DNA of 64,000 bases from Flavobacterium gawalongense (GTDB lineage Bacteria; Bacteroidota; Bacteroidia; Flavobacteriales; Flavobacteriaceae), in NCBI RefSeq assembly GCF_007097265.1, contig NZ_VJZP01000011.1:1-64000 (forward strand). Reading direction: 5' to 3'. How positions within the stretch are numbered: position 1 is the first letter of the stretch; each line of letters starts with the position of its first letter. The notes beneath the pieces are model-generated. The model had not been told where the DNA came from, did not search any database, and saw only the letters and a program-made list of their open reading frames with translations. Of this stretch, positions 25,027 to 33,965 are shown piece after piece. Both the position numbers and the translations under genes were made by a program.

Positions 25027-25509
25027 TTAGTCTAAATATCTCCTTAATATCCAGGACATTGTTTCGTGTGCTTCCATCAAACCTGTTAGGAAATCTGCAG
25101 TTCCTGCATCCATGTTTTCTTCAAAACTTATGTCAACATCTTTTCGTAAATGAAGAATAATAATTTCATGATCTTGTAATAATTCCCTCAACATATCTTT
25201 TTGAGCAGGATAATGATTTGGTGATTCTCTGATTATTGTTAAATCTGAAAACTCTTTCATTGTTCCAATAGTTTTTCCGCCTAATTTGCTGACACGTTCC
25301 GCAATTTCATCAATTGATTCTTCCAACTGTTTGTATTGACCTTCAAATAATTTATGAAGTTCCATAAAACTTTCTCCTGATACGTTCCAATGGAATTTTC
25401 TTAATTTGACATAAAGAGTCATTTCATTTGCTAAAATTGAAGAAAGAATCGCAATGCTATTTTTTAAATGTGCTTCTGTTATTCCAATTTGTGGTTTCAT
25501 AATTTCCAT
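25027..25509 (-). CDS. dps: Dps-type DNA-binding ferritin-like protein
   Basis: 160 aa from MEIMKPQIGITEAHL. It has the four-helix Dps core, with KLRKFHWNVSGESFMELHKL and QLEESIDEIAERVSKLGG carrying the inter-subunit ferroxidase ligands (His in FHWNV, Asp/Glu in EESIDEIAER). Dps oxidises Fe(II) with peroxide and protects DNA in starvation or oxidative stress. The frame is open to 25590, but relatives begin near this Met. The stress-type promoter upstream predicts a transcript start near 25604, compatible with either start. It is probably co-transcribed with the 55-aa gene. Confidence 0.92.
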   Translation of the reverse strand: MEIMKPQIGITEAHLKNSIAILSSILANEMTLYVKLRKFHWNVSGESFMELHKLFEGQYKQLEESIDEIAERVSKLGGKTIGTMKEFSDLTIIRESPNHYPAQKDMLRELLQDHEIIILHLRKDVDISFEENMDAGTADFLTGLMEAHETMSWILRRYLD

Positions 25510-25610
25510 AATTTTATTTAAGTTATTATACTTTTTTAATGATTTCATCCAAATTCTTTGTTTTTTAATTATCAAAGCAGCGCAGGACAATTAAAAAGAA
25601 TTTTATTTTA

Positions 25611-25676
25611 CAAAGTTCATTTTATTTCTTTCGAAAAGTATTATAAAATTACAAAAATAAGTTACATCATTCACAC
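25611..25676 (-). promoter_or_regulatory. Stress-type promoter, site 8 (dps)
   Basis: -7-like box GAACTTTG and the 37-bp element at 25640-25676. Half-sites ATTATAAAAT and GTTACATCAT, the latter continuing TCACAC. Confidence 0.75.
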
Positions 25677-25858
25677 CCTTTAGTTTTTATATTATTCTGA
25701 TATTCATTATTTTAACTGTTTTTTGTAGTTTGTATTTAGCAGTGAATAAATTTTTAAAGACAGATGTTTTAAACGTAATTATCCTAGATTTTCGCCAGAC
25801 TTTATAATTTTGGCAATAATCAAAAGGATATGAATATGAAGTATTAATGAATGGAGAA

Positions 25859-26920
25859 CTACGCTATTGAAACTTCTTTGGCCAGATAAATTTCCTGTAC
25901 TGCATGTATGAGATTTACGCCTTCGCTAAAGGGACGCTGAAAAGCTTTTCTTCCCATAATCATTCCGGCTCCACCAGCGCGTTTGTTTATCACCGCTGTT
26001 TTTATGGCTTCCGCCAAATCGGTTTCGCCTTTTGATTCTCCTCCTGAATTAATCATGCCAATACGTCCTGAATAACAATTTATTACCTGATATCGGCATA
26101 AATCTATAGGATGGTCACTGGTTAATTTGGTATACATATCTGGATTTGTTTTGGCAAATTTTATCGAAGTAAAACCACCGTTATTGGTTGGTAACTTTTG
26201 TTTAATAATATCCGCCTGAATAGAACCCCCTAAGTAATTGGCTTGGCCGGTAATATCAGCCGCAGTATTGTAATCGATGCCGTCTTTTATAAAGCCATCA
26301 TTTCTGGAATAGCACCAAAGAATTGTCGCCATACCTAAATTATGTGCTTCTTCAAAAGCCTTTGCTATTTCTATAATTTGCCTATTTGATTCTGCAGAAC
26401 CAAAATAGACAGTTGCTCCCACAGCGACTGCCCCCATGTTCCAGGCATCTCGAACACTTCCAAACATAATTTGATCGTGTTTATTAGGGTATGTCATCAG
26501 TTCGTTGTGATTAATTTTTACCACAAACGGAATTTTATGCGCATATTTTCTCGATAGCATGGCCAGTCCGCCCATTGTAGAAGCAACTGCATTACAACCC
26601 GCTTCAATGGCTAATTTTACAATATTTTCAGGATCAAAATAAATGGGGTTTGGAGCAAACGAACTTCCTGCAGTATGCTCAATTCCCTGATCCACGGGTA
26701 AAATAGAAATATAGCCCGTATCCGAAAGTCGGCCCTGATGGTATAATTGTGTCAAACTCCGAATCGCTTGTCCATTTCGATTACTTTGTAAAAAAGTAGT
26801 ATCTATATGGGACGGATTCGGCAAATGAATTTGATCCTTTGAAATTGTTTTACAGACATGATTTAACAAAGAGTCTTTTTCATCACCTAATAAAGCTAAC
26901 AATTGGGATATATCTTTCAT
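25859..26920 (-). CDS. fbaB: Class I fructose-bisphosphate aldolase (FbaB/DhnA type)
   Basis: 353-aa Schiff-base aldolase of the DhnA/FbaB family: [75 protein letters not shown] and [15 protein letters not shown]. It catalyses reversible cleavage of fructose-1,6-bisphosphate in the cytoplasm. It is separated from the OYE gene by 52 nt in the same direction, so the two may be co-transcribed. No stress-type promoter lies in front of either. Confidence 0.94.
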   Translation of the reverse strand: MKDISQLLALLGDEKDSLLNHVCKTISKDQIHLPNPSHIDTTFLQSNRNGQAIRSLTQLYHQGRLSDTGYISILPVDQGIEHTAGSSFAPNPIYFDPENIVKLAIEAGCNAVASTMGGLAMLSRKYAHKIPFVVKINHNELMTYPNKHDQIMFGSVRDAWNMGAVAVGATVYFGSAESNRQIIEIAKAFEEAHNLGMATILWCYSRNDGFIKDGIDYNTAADITGQANYLGGSIQADIIKQKLPTNNGGFTSIKFAKTNPDMYTKLTSDHPIDLCRYQVINCYSGRIGMINSGGESKGETDLAEAIKTAVINKRAGGAGMIMGRKAFQRPFSEGVNLIHAVQEIYLAKEVSIA

Positions 26921-26972
26921 TTTAACTTTGATTTGAATGAGTTTCTAAAAACAGACAAGCCTATTCTTTTAA

Positions 26973-28064
26973 TTAACTTTTATGAACCGGATAATCAGTA
27001 TACCCTTTTTCATCAGCAGTATAAAATAAATCCATATTAAGATCCTCCTGGGATAAGGGCCAATTGTTTTCAAATCTTTCCACTAAATCCGGATTATTTA
27101 TAAATGGGCGCGCAAAAGCTACCAGATCCGTTAATCCGCTCTCAATAGCTTCTTCGGCACTTTCTTTGTCATAGCCACCGCAGAGAATCAAGGTGTTTTT
27201 GAAGTTATGACGTATCAATGTTTTAATTTCCAAAGGAACTGCAGGTGCTCCCATTGCGGAATGATCCACAAGGTGAATATATGCGATGTCCAGTTTATTG
27301 AGTTCTTTTGACAAGTAATCATAGGTGGCATCGATTTCAGGATAATGCGGCATATCACTCGCTACTCCATAAGGCGATAAACGAATGCCTGCTTTTTCTT
27401 TTCCAATGGCTTGCGCAACAGCACTTGCAACTTCAATCACAAAACGGCATCGGTTTTCAATACTTCCACCATAATTATCTGTTCTGATGTTGCTTACTGG
27501 AGAAAGGAATTCTTCTAATAAATACCCATTAGCCGAATGTAATTCTACACCGTCAAATCCTGCAAATAAAGCATTTTCGGCTGCGGAAATATATTCTGTT
27601 TTGGCATGTAAAATATCTTGGAAAGTCATTTCATTTGGAACAACAAAGTCTTGCAACCCTTTGGAATCCGTCCACATTTGCCCGGCTGCTTTTACTTGAG
27701 AAGGAGCCTGTATATGAGCATCTTTAGGCATATTGAGCGGATGACTGATTCTTCCGGAGTGCATTAATTGAACAATTATTTTACCTCCGTTTTTATGAAC
27801 GGCCTTCGTTATTTTTTCCCAGCCTTCTACTTGTAGTGCATTAAAAATACCAGGAATTCGGGCATATCCAAGACCATTTGGGGACGGTGAAGTACCTTCG
27901 GTTATGATTAAACCGGCACTGGAACGTTGATTATAATATTTAGCCATTAATTCATTAGGAATATTTCCAATTGCCCTACATCTTGTCATAGGTGCCATAA
28001 CAATTCGATTTTTTAATGCTATGGAACCCACTTTTTTTGGTGTAAATAACTCATATGTTTTCAT
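26973..28064 (-). CDS. Old yellow enzyme family alkene reductase (NemA-like)
   Basis: 363-aa FMN-dependent ene-reductase: KNRIVMAPMTRCRAIGN at the start, SAGLIITEGTSPSPNGLGYA, IIVQLMHSGRISHP, GFDGVELHSANGYLLEEFLS, GGSIENRCRF and LVAFARPFINNPDLVERF. It reduces activated double bonds (enones, nitro compounds, N-ethylmaleimide) with NAD(P)H and is generally linked to electrophile detoxification. The length and motifs are complete. It is placed directly upstream of fbaB. Confidence 0.94.
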   Translation of the reverse strand: MKTYELFTPKKVGSIALKNRIVMAPMTRCRAIGNIPNELMAKYYNQRSSAGLIITEGTSPSPNGLGYARIPGIFNALQVEGWEKITKAVHKNGGKIIVQLMHSGRISHPLNMPKDAHIQAPSQVKAAGQMWTDSKGLQDFVVPNEMTFQDILHAKTEYISAAENALFAGFDGVELHSANGYLLEEFLSPVSNIRTDNYGGSIENRCRFVIEVASAVAQAIGKEKAGIRLSPYGVASDMPHYPEIDATYDYLSKELNKLDIAYIHLVDHSAMGAPAVPLEIKTLIRHNFKNTLILCGGYDKESAEEAIESGLTDLVAFARPFINNPDLVERFENNWPLSQEDLNMDLFYTADEKGYTDYPVHKS

Positions 28065-28870
28065 GGTTTTTTAGTATTAAAAAATGGATATAAAGATAAT
28101 TATATTTAGGGACTTACATATTTAAAATACTAATTAAAATGATGTATTAATCATGATATGAGCTAATTACAATTTAAAAACACTCCTGCTTTAACAATCA
28201 TTTTTATTGGATTTATCCTATAAATAATTCAAGTAACGCTTTTATAAATTATTCAAAAGCAAGCTTAATAGTTTCTGTGAATTTTAGTGCGTATACTTTC
28301 AGAAAACTCGCTTTGATAATTACCAACGATAAAGCCTTGTTTCAGCATACTTCGGGTCAGTAGAATTTATTTTTAAGCGAGATTCCTTAAGTATTCAGTA
28401 ATAAATTTAGATGTATCACTTTTTATTAGAATCAGTGATGCAAACTATTGAATTCAATAACAATACTTGACTCATTAATTTGAAAACAATTTTATTAATG
28501 TAATTTGAATCACAGAAATAAAATTGTAATCAAAAAATAAGTTAGATAACATTCTTTTTAAAATGTTCTGATTAACGGTTATCAAGCTCGTGTACCAATT
28601 CGTTGGTCATAGACGGAAGGTTGGAAAACCTCTATGTTCTTGATGCCGTTTCGCCAACCTGGCAAACCAGAAAAGGCATTACCTAACTAAATTTACTGAT
28701 TATTTTTGTTCTAATCAAAGCTATAAAGGATTTGAAAGTCCGCTAATGCGAATGAGTTTCTTGTTTACAAATTCTTGAATCCCTAATTCAGAAAATTCTA
28801 TGTCAATAGATTAATTCTCGATTTTTTTGATGTCGCACAGCATTCTTCATTTTAATTATTTAGAATAACA
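28065..28870. other. Large intergenic region with no supported gene
   Basis: 806 bp between the OYE start and the truncated yciF stop. Most is A+T rich. A distinct GC-richer patch at about 28570-28690 contains complementary blocks (GGTTGG and CCAACC; GCC and GGC flanking AACCT) and has no open frame longer than about 30 codons. It may be a gene remnant or a structured RNA. No known RNA family is recognised. Confidence 0.4.
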
Positions 28871-29215
28871 TTAAGCTTCTTTATTTCCGGGCTTAATTAA
28901 TCCATACATCGCTTCATATTTTAATATAATAGTAGCTTCACCAATCGAAGTAAAAAAATCTTCTAAGCGCTTTATATGATCTTGTGTAAATTGCAGATGT
29001 ACTTTGAGTGCGTCTACTAATTCATCAGTAGCAGCCTTTTTAATCATTACTGGAATGGAGATAATTAGCGCTTTTTCAGCAAAGTAAATTTCTTTTAATT
29101 CCTCTACAAAAATATTACGGTACCCTTCATTTCTTTCTGGTGTAGCTTTTTCTGAATTTCCTTTACCTTCTTGAAGCGTTTCTTTTTTATCAGTTTTGGT
29201 GGTTGTACTTTTCAT
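28871..29215 (-). CDS. YciE/YciF (DUF892) ferritin-like protein, half-length
   Basis: 114 aa. After a polar N-terminal tail (residues 1-33) comes the DUF892 start NIFVEELKEIYFAEKALIIS, PVMIKKAATDELVDALKVHL and FTQDHIKRLEDFFTSIGE. It then stops after KYEAMYGLIKPGNKEA. Full-length members have about 160-190 aa with a second pair of helices carrying the rest of the di-iron ligands, so this copy has only the first half. I find no continuation downstream. It has its own copy of the stress-type promoter. It is either a truncated remnant or a minimal partner protein. Confidence 0.75.
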   Translation of the reverse strand: MKSTTTKTDKKETLQEGKGNSEKATPERNEGYRNIFVEELKEIYFAEKALIISIPVMIKKAATDELVDALKVHLQFTQDHIKRLEDFFTSIGEATIILKYEAMYGLIKPGNKEA

Positions 29216-29251
29216 TTGTTTTTATTTAATTGTTGTTTACTTTCAATAGTA

Positions 29252-29317
29252 TAAAGTTGGGTTTTAATACTTTTTAATGTTTTACATAACTTAAAGTATG
29301 ACTTACAATTTTTACAT
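29252..29317 (-). promoter_or_regulatory. Stress-type promoter, site 9 (half-length yciF)
   Basis: -7-like box CAACTTTA and the 37-bp element at 29281-29317. Half-sites TTTACATAAC and CTTACAATTT, the latter continuing TTACAT. The remaining ~250 bp up to ldhA hold nothing I can support. Confidence 0.7.
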
Positions 29318-29569
29318 ATTTTTATAAAAAAAAGGGTTGAAAAAAGAGAATTTGATTTTTAATCACAAATAAATCGCTATCATTCCCAAAGTTTACATAC
29401 TGCTGATTTTTATTTAAAAAAAACAGTTATAAACTATTCCATTACATTGTTATTTGATCAAATTCCTTTTTTTAACAATCTCTTTTTAAATTAAAGCGTT
29501 ATGCTATCGTCTATTTTCTTCTCAATAATAATGGTATTGAGATTTCATCAATTAATCTGGAATATTAAA

Positions 29570-30562
29570 CTATAGTTTCACCTCATTTTCCAATGGTAAT
29601 CTATTCTCAAAATCCGTAAAGTTTTTTAAAGTAGTTTGCGCAATTTGGTCTAATGCTTCATTGGTAAAAAATCCTTGATGTGGCGTAATCAATACATTAT
29701 GAAAAGCCATTAATCTTTCTATTAAGTCATCTTGAATAATACTTTCAGACAGATCTTTAAAAAACAGATTTTCTTCTTGCTCATAAACATCGATTCCTAA
29801 ATAGCCTAATTGTTCATTTTTTAACGCTTCAATTGCATGCGATGTTTTAATTAATGCTCCTCTGCTAGTATTAATTAGCATAGCTCCTTTTTTTATTTTA
29901 GAAAATGCTGCACGGTTAAAAAGATGTTTCGTATTAATATTAAGAGGGCAGTGGAGGGAGATAATATCGGAGTTTTTAAATATTTCATCCAATGTTTTAT
30001 ACTCAACACCTTTTGCTATTAGCTGCTCTGATTCCTTAATATCATAAGCAATGACTTTACAACCAAAACCTAGCATTATTTGACAAAATGCAGTGCCTAT
30101 TTTCCCCGTTCCAATTACTCCAACAGTTTTTTCGTAAAGATTGAATCCGGTAAGGTTTTCTAAAGAAAAATTACTTTCTCGAACTCTATTGTAGGCTTTA
30201 TGCGTTTTCCTGTTCAAAGTCAAAATTAATGCTACAGCATGTTCCGCAACGGCTTGTGGAGAATATGCAGGAACTCTCAGTACTTTAATATTTTGTTTTG
30301 TTGCTGCTTCAATGTCTACATTGTTAAATCCTGCGCAACGCAAATCAATAAGTTTAATTCCAATTTCGGATAATTTATCTATAGTTTTTTTATCGATTTT
30401 GTCATTTACAAATATGCAAACGCCTTCAAATCCTATAGCCAAATTTGTGGTGTCAGTATTTAAAGGAGCTTCAAAATAGATCAGTTCGTGTTTATTTTCA
30501 ATATTAAACTTGTCTAGATATTCTCTATCATAGGGTTTTGTACTGAATACGGCTATTTTCAT
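29570..30562 (-). CDS. ldhA: D-lactate dehydrogenase / 2-hydroxyacid dehydrogenase (LdhA-like)
   Basis: 330 aa. It belongs to the D-isomer-specific 2-hydroxyacid dehydrogenase family: substrate-side motif VLRVPAYSPQAVAEHAVALI, NAD-binding VGVIGTGKIGTAFCQIMLGF, NTSRGALI (catalytic Arg), and ITPHQGFFTNEAL (catalytic His). Overall it resembles LdhA, which interconverts pyruvate and D-lactate with NADH. It starts 30 nt after a 57-aa gene preceded by the stress-type promoter, so it is probably part of that transcript. Confidence 0.9.
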   Translation of the reverse strand: MKIAVFSTKPYDREYLDKFNIENKHELIYFEAPLNTDTTNLAIGFEGVCIFVNDKIDKKTIDKLSEIGIKLIDLRCAGFNNVDIEAATKQNIKVLRVPAYSPQAVAEHAVALILTLNRKTHKAYNRVRESNFSLENLTGFNLYEKTVGVIGTGKIGTAFCQIMLGFGCKVIAYDIKESEQLIAKGVEYKTLDEIFKNSDIISLHCPLNINTKHLFNRAAFSKIKKGAMLINTSRGALIKTSHAIEALKNEQLGYLGIDVYEQEENLFFKDLSESIIQDDLIERLMAFHNVLITPHQGFFTNEALDQIAQTTLKNFTDFENRLPLENEVKL

Positions 30563-30592
30563 AGTATGATTTTATATTTATTCTCTTTAGGT

Positions 30593-30766
30593 TTACCAAT
30601 TGGTTCTTTTATTTTGAAAGATTCTCTGAATCAATATCAATTTATTTTCGATTTTATTATAAATATCTTCTGAAGGAAGATAAACAGGATAACCCGGAAA
30701 ATTATTTTTTTCTTTCTTTTTAAGGGTAACTATGTTTACTTTCGGAATGTTGATTGTTTTTTTCAT
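30593..30766 (-). CDS. Very small basic protein upstream of ldhA
   Basis: 57 aa with ATG start: MKKTINIPKVNIVTLKKKEK, then NNFPGYPVYLPSEDIYNKIE and a basic end. The GYPVYLPSEDIYNK stretch resembles the 'YPxYPxxEDIYN' motif I recall in tiny stress-cluster proteins of flavobacteria. There is no signal peptide. The stress-type promoter gives a predicted leader of about 13 nt, which supports this ORF as the first gene of a unit with ldhA. Confidence 0.6.
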   Translation of the reverse strand: MKKTINIPKVNIVTLKKKEKNNFPGYPVYLPSEDIYNKIENKLILIQRIFQNKRTNW

Positions 30767-30785
30767 TTGCTTAATATTCAGGACA

Positions 30786-30851
30786 CTAAGTTGATGATAA
30801 TTTTTGTAAAATGTATTATATAATTATTATAAAGAGTTATATGATTCGCAT
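30786..30851 (-). promoter_or_regulatory. Stress-type promoter, site 10 (57-aa protein and ldhA)
   Basis: -7-like box CAACTTAG, the one case that breaks TTT, and the 37-bp element at 30815-30851. Half-sites ATTATATAAT and GTTATATGAT, the latter continuing TCGCAT. Confidence 0.65.
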
Positions 30852-31397
30852 TTTTTTGATTGATGTTTTTTTTCTTTAAGATTTAGAAGCAAATTTGTTG
30901 ACTGATAAATAAAATAAAATGGATTTTTTTATAAGTAAAACTTCAAAAAATAAAAGATAGGAATAAATGAAGTTTCAATAATCAAATTGGACAAAGAATC
31001 AAATATTTAATAATTTCTCTCTGAATTTAAAAAAGTTCAGAGAGATTTATTTTGTAATATAAAGTCGATAAAATAAGAGAATTACGTCTCATTATTCTAT
31101 TTGGAGGAATCCGTCCTATTTCTTGAAGAAAAGTTGGAATTAATTGTGATCAGAATCTTTTTATGCAAGTCTAATCAAATGCATTTTTGCAATCATTAAT
31201 GATTTTAATTTATAGCTATAGAATTGACTATAATTTTTTTGTTGCATCCGGGACTTCATGACACCTAAACAAAGATGTGATAAAAATATTTGTTTAAAAG
31301 TAAGGAAATATGTTCTATAAATTTATTAAATAGTAATGATTTATAACCCATTGCACCAAGGAATATTGAATGTAAATATCTAATATATTGACAACAT
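30852..31397. other. Intergenic region with no gene
   Basis: About 545 bp of A+T-rich sequence between the promoter of the ldhA unit and the stop of the hybrid kinase. I see no ORF, strong hairpin or repeat to report. Confidence 0.5.
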
Positions 31398-33854
31398 TCA
31401 TGATATGGCATTTTTAATTATTTTAAGTTCTTCTTCTAGTTCGATACAAGCCTGTAAACAAACTTCTTCAAGTTGTAGTACTAATTCCTGTATTCCTTCA
31501 TTTTTTTCTTGTGCTGTCGCAAATTCCTGAATTTTTTTTGCCATATTTTCATAGTCAGGACTGATTCCCATTATTGAAAAAGACGGAATCATTTTATGAG
31601 CCGCGGCACCTAATACATGCCAATTTTGCGCTTCCAAACTTTGTTTTATTGTGTCTAATAAAAGAGGCGTTTGTGCTAAATATAATGATATCATTTCCGT
31701 CATTAATTTTGGATTTGACTTTGTTCTTTGATTTAAATAAACCAAGTCAATGCATCTTAGTTTTTTCTTTGTATGCTGTTCTTCTTCCAAAATTTCATTG
31801 ATTTTTGCAAGTTTCGATTTGTTTAAGATACCAACTATTTTACTATACAATAGTCTTTCGTCAACTGGTTTAGCAAGGTAATCATCCATTCCTACCGCTT
31901 TGCATTTTGCTAAATCAGCAGTAGTTACGTCAGCGGTTAATGCAATAATAGGAATTGTAGAATTCATCGTATTTCTAATATATTCTGTAGCTTCAAATCC
32001 ATTCATTTCTGGCATTTGCAAATCCATAAGAATAACATCGTAGTCTTTTTCTTTAAGTTTTTCAATAGCTATTTTACCATTTTCAGCAATATCACGGGCA
32101 AATCCAAAATCATCTAAAAGTGTTTTCATCAATAATTGATTGAGCGCAATATCTTCAACCACTAATACCTTAATGTTCTTTATTTCGGTTTCTAATTCTA
32201 TTAATTCTTTTTCCAATTCTGCATCGGCATTTGTTTTTTGAAAAGGTAATGTGAAACTAAATGTGGAACCCTCGTTGATAGTGCTTTTTACACGAATACT
32301 ACCTCCTTGTGGTTCTATTAATTGTTTAGCGATAGCAAGACCTAATCCGGTACCGCCATACAATCTTGAAGTTTCGCTGGTGGCCTGTTGAAAATTTTCA
32401 AATATGGTTCCAATTTTTTCATTGGAGATACCAATTCCGGTATCTGTTACAGCAAATTTGAGAATTACTTTATCATCATCTTCATGCAGTAAATTAACGC
32501 TCACCGTAATTTTTCCTTTTGTAGTAAATTTTACGGCATTACTTACCAGATTTAAAATTACTTGGTGCAAACGAACCGGATCTCCCACCAGAACATCAGG
32601 AATTTTACTGTCGTATTCCTTAACTAATTTTAAGTTTTTTTCCTGAATTTTTGTTTCAAATAGATGAAGCATGGCTGAAATGGAAGACTTCATTTTGAAA
32701 GGTGTTTTCTCGAATGTCATCTTACCTGCATCCACTTTTGCCAAATCGAGTATGTCGTTGATAAGTACGATTAATGCATCACCACTTATTTTAATTGCGT
32801 TTAAATACTCTTTTTGTTTTGTTGACAAATCTGTTTTTAATACCACTTTTGTAAATCCGATGATTGCATTCATCGGTGTACGAATTTCGTGGCTCATATT
32901 CGACAAGAATTGCTGTTTTGCCTTTACCGCATTTTCAGCTATGATAGTGGCACTTTCTGCATTTATTTTTGCTTCTTCTGCAATTGCTGTGGCTAATTCA
33001 GCAAAAACTCTAGCCTCAATTAATTCAGTAGCAATTCTTTTTTGATCTGTAACATCTCTGGCAACAATGACTACTCCCAGTACATTTTCTCTATCATCTT
33101 TATATACTGATCCATTGAATAATACATCAATCAACTTGCCTTTTTTATGACGAAGTATTAGTGGAGAATCAGAAACAGATCCTTTTTCGAACACTTTCTG
33201 ATATACTTCACGAGCCTTTTGTGGTTCAGTGAAATAATCAAAAAAATCGGTTCCAATTAATTTTTCGCGTGATATACCAGTTACTTTTACCGATGCATTA
33301 TTCATATCGGTTATTTTCCCTTCGGGGCTAATTGCAAATAAAGGGTCATGACTTGCTTCAATAAGACTAAGAGAATATTCAGAAAGTAATTTTTGGGCTC
33401 TAAGATCGGTGTTAAGCCTTTTCAGTTGTTCTGCCTGAACTAATAATTCCTGATTTTTCTTATGCAAATCGACAAAAATGGCCACTTTTGCTTTTAATAT
33501 CTCCGGCGAAAGCGGTTTAATCATATAATCAACTGCACCAGCCTGATAGCCTTTAAAAATTTGTATGGAATTATCTATGCTGGCCGTTAAAAAAATTATC
33601 GGAACATGTTTGAGTTTTTCGATTTGGCGAATTAATTCTACGGTTTCAAATCCATCCATTATCGGCATTTGTACGTCTATCAATATGATGGCAAAATCTT
33701 GTTGGTGGAGAAGAATTTTTAAGGCTTCATTACCGGAATTTGCTTTTACACATAAATAATTTTCGTTAGAAAGAATTACTTCTAAGGCAAACAAATTTTC
33801 GGGTAGATCGTCTACCAATAAAATTTTAACAGGGCTATTTTTTTTCATTTTCAA
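31398..33854 (-). CDS. Hybrid sensor histidine kinase: REC-PAS-HisKA-HATPase-REC-Hpt
   Basis: 818-aa soluble kinase with no membrane segment. Domains in order: receiver (about 8-125, KILLVDDLPENLFAL, LIDVQMPIMDGFE), PAS (about 158-272), an alanine/glutamate-rich helix, HisKA (H-box SNMSHEIRTPMNAIIGFTKV), HATPase with NLVSNAVKFT, DTGIGIS and GGTGLGLAIAKQ, receiver 2 (MDLQMPEMNGFEATEYIR), and a C-terminal Hpt with AHKMIPSFSIMGI. The N-terminal receiver makes it an acceptor as well as a donor. The C-terminal ~520 residues are close to those of the 1137-aa kinase. It is the last gene of the signalling run, 111 nt after the 1279-aa kinase. Confidence 0.92.
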   Translation of the reverse strand: MKMKKNSPVKILLVDDLPENLFALEVILSNENYLCVKANSGNEALKILLHQQDFAIILIDVQMPIMDGFETVELIRQIEKLKHVPIIFLTASIDNSIQIFKGYQAGAVDYMIKPLSPEILKAKVAIFVDLHKKNQELLVQAEQLKRLNTDLRAQKLLSEYSLSLIEASHDPLFAISPEGKITDMNNASVKVTGISREKLIGTDFFDYFTEPQKAREVYQKVFEKGSVSDSPLILRHKKGKLIDVLFNGSVYKDDRENVLGVVIVARDVTDQKRIATELIEARVFAELATAIAEEAKINAESATIIAENAVKAKQQFLSNMSHEIRTPMNAIIGFTKVVLKTDLSTKQKEYLNAIKISGDALIVLINDILDLAKVDAGKMTFEKTPFKMKSSISAMLHLFETKIQEKNLKLVKEYDSKIPDVLVGDPVRLHQVILNLVSNAVKFTTKGKITVSVNLLHEDDDKVILKFAVTDTGIGISNEKIGTIFENFQQATSETSRLYGGTGLGLAIAKQLIEPQGGSIRVKSTINEGSTFSFTLPFQKTNADAELEKELIELETEIKNIKVLVVEDIALNQLLMKTLLDDFGFARDIAENGKIAIEKLKEKDYDVILMDLQMPEMNGFEATEYIRNTMNSTIPIIALTADVTTADLAKCKAVGMDDYLAKPVDERLLYSKIVGILNKSKLAKINEILEEEQHTKKKLRCIDLVYLNQRTKSNPKLMTEMISLYLAQTPLLLDTIKQSLEAQNWHVLGAAAHKMIPSFSIMGISPDYENMAKKIQEFATAQEKNEGIQELVLQLEEVCLQACIELEEELKIIKNAIS

Positions 33855-33965
33855 TTGTAAAATAAAAGTTTGAATGTTGAATATTCAATAACGAATGTTG
33901 AAATACCAACAAAAAAAGGTTAACTTAATGACATTGGGATATACCGCCTTCCCAATGACGTTTTA

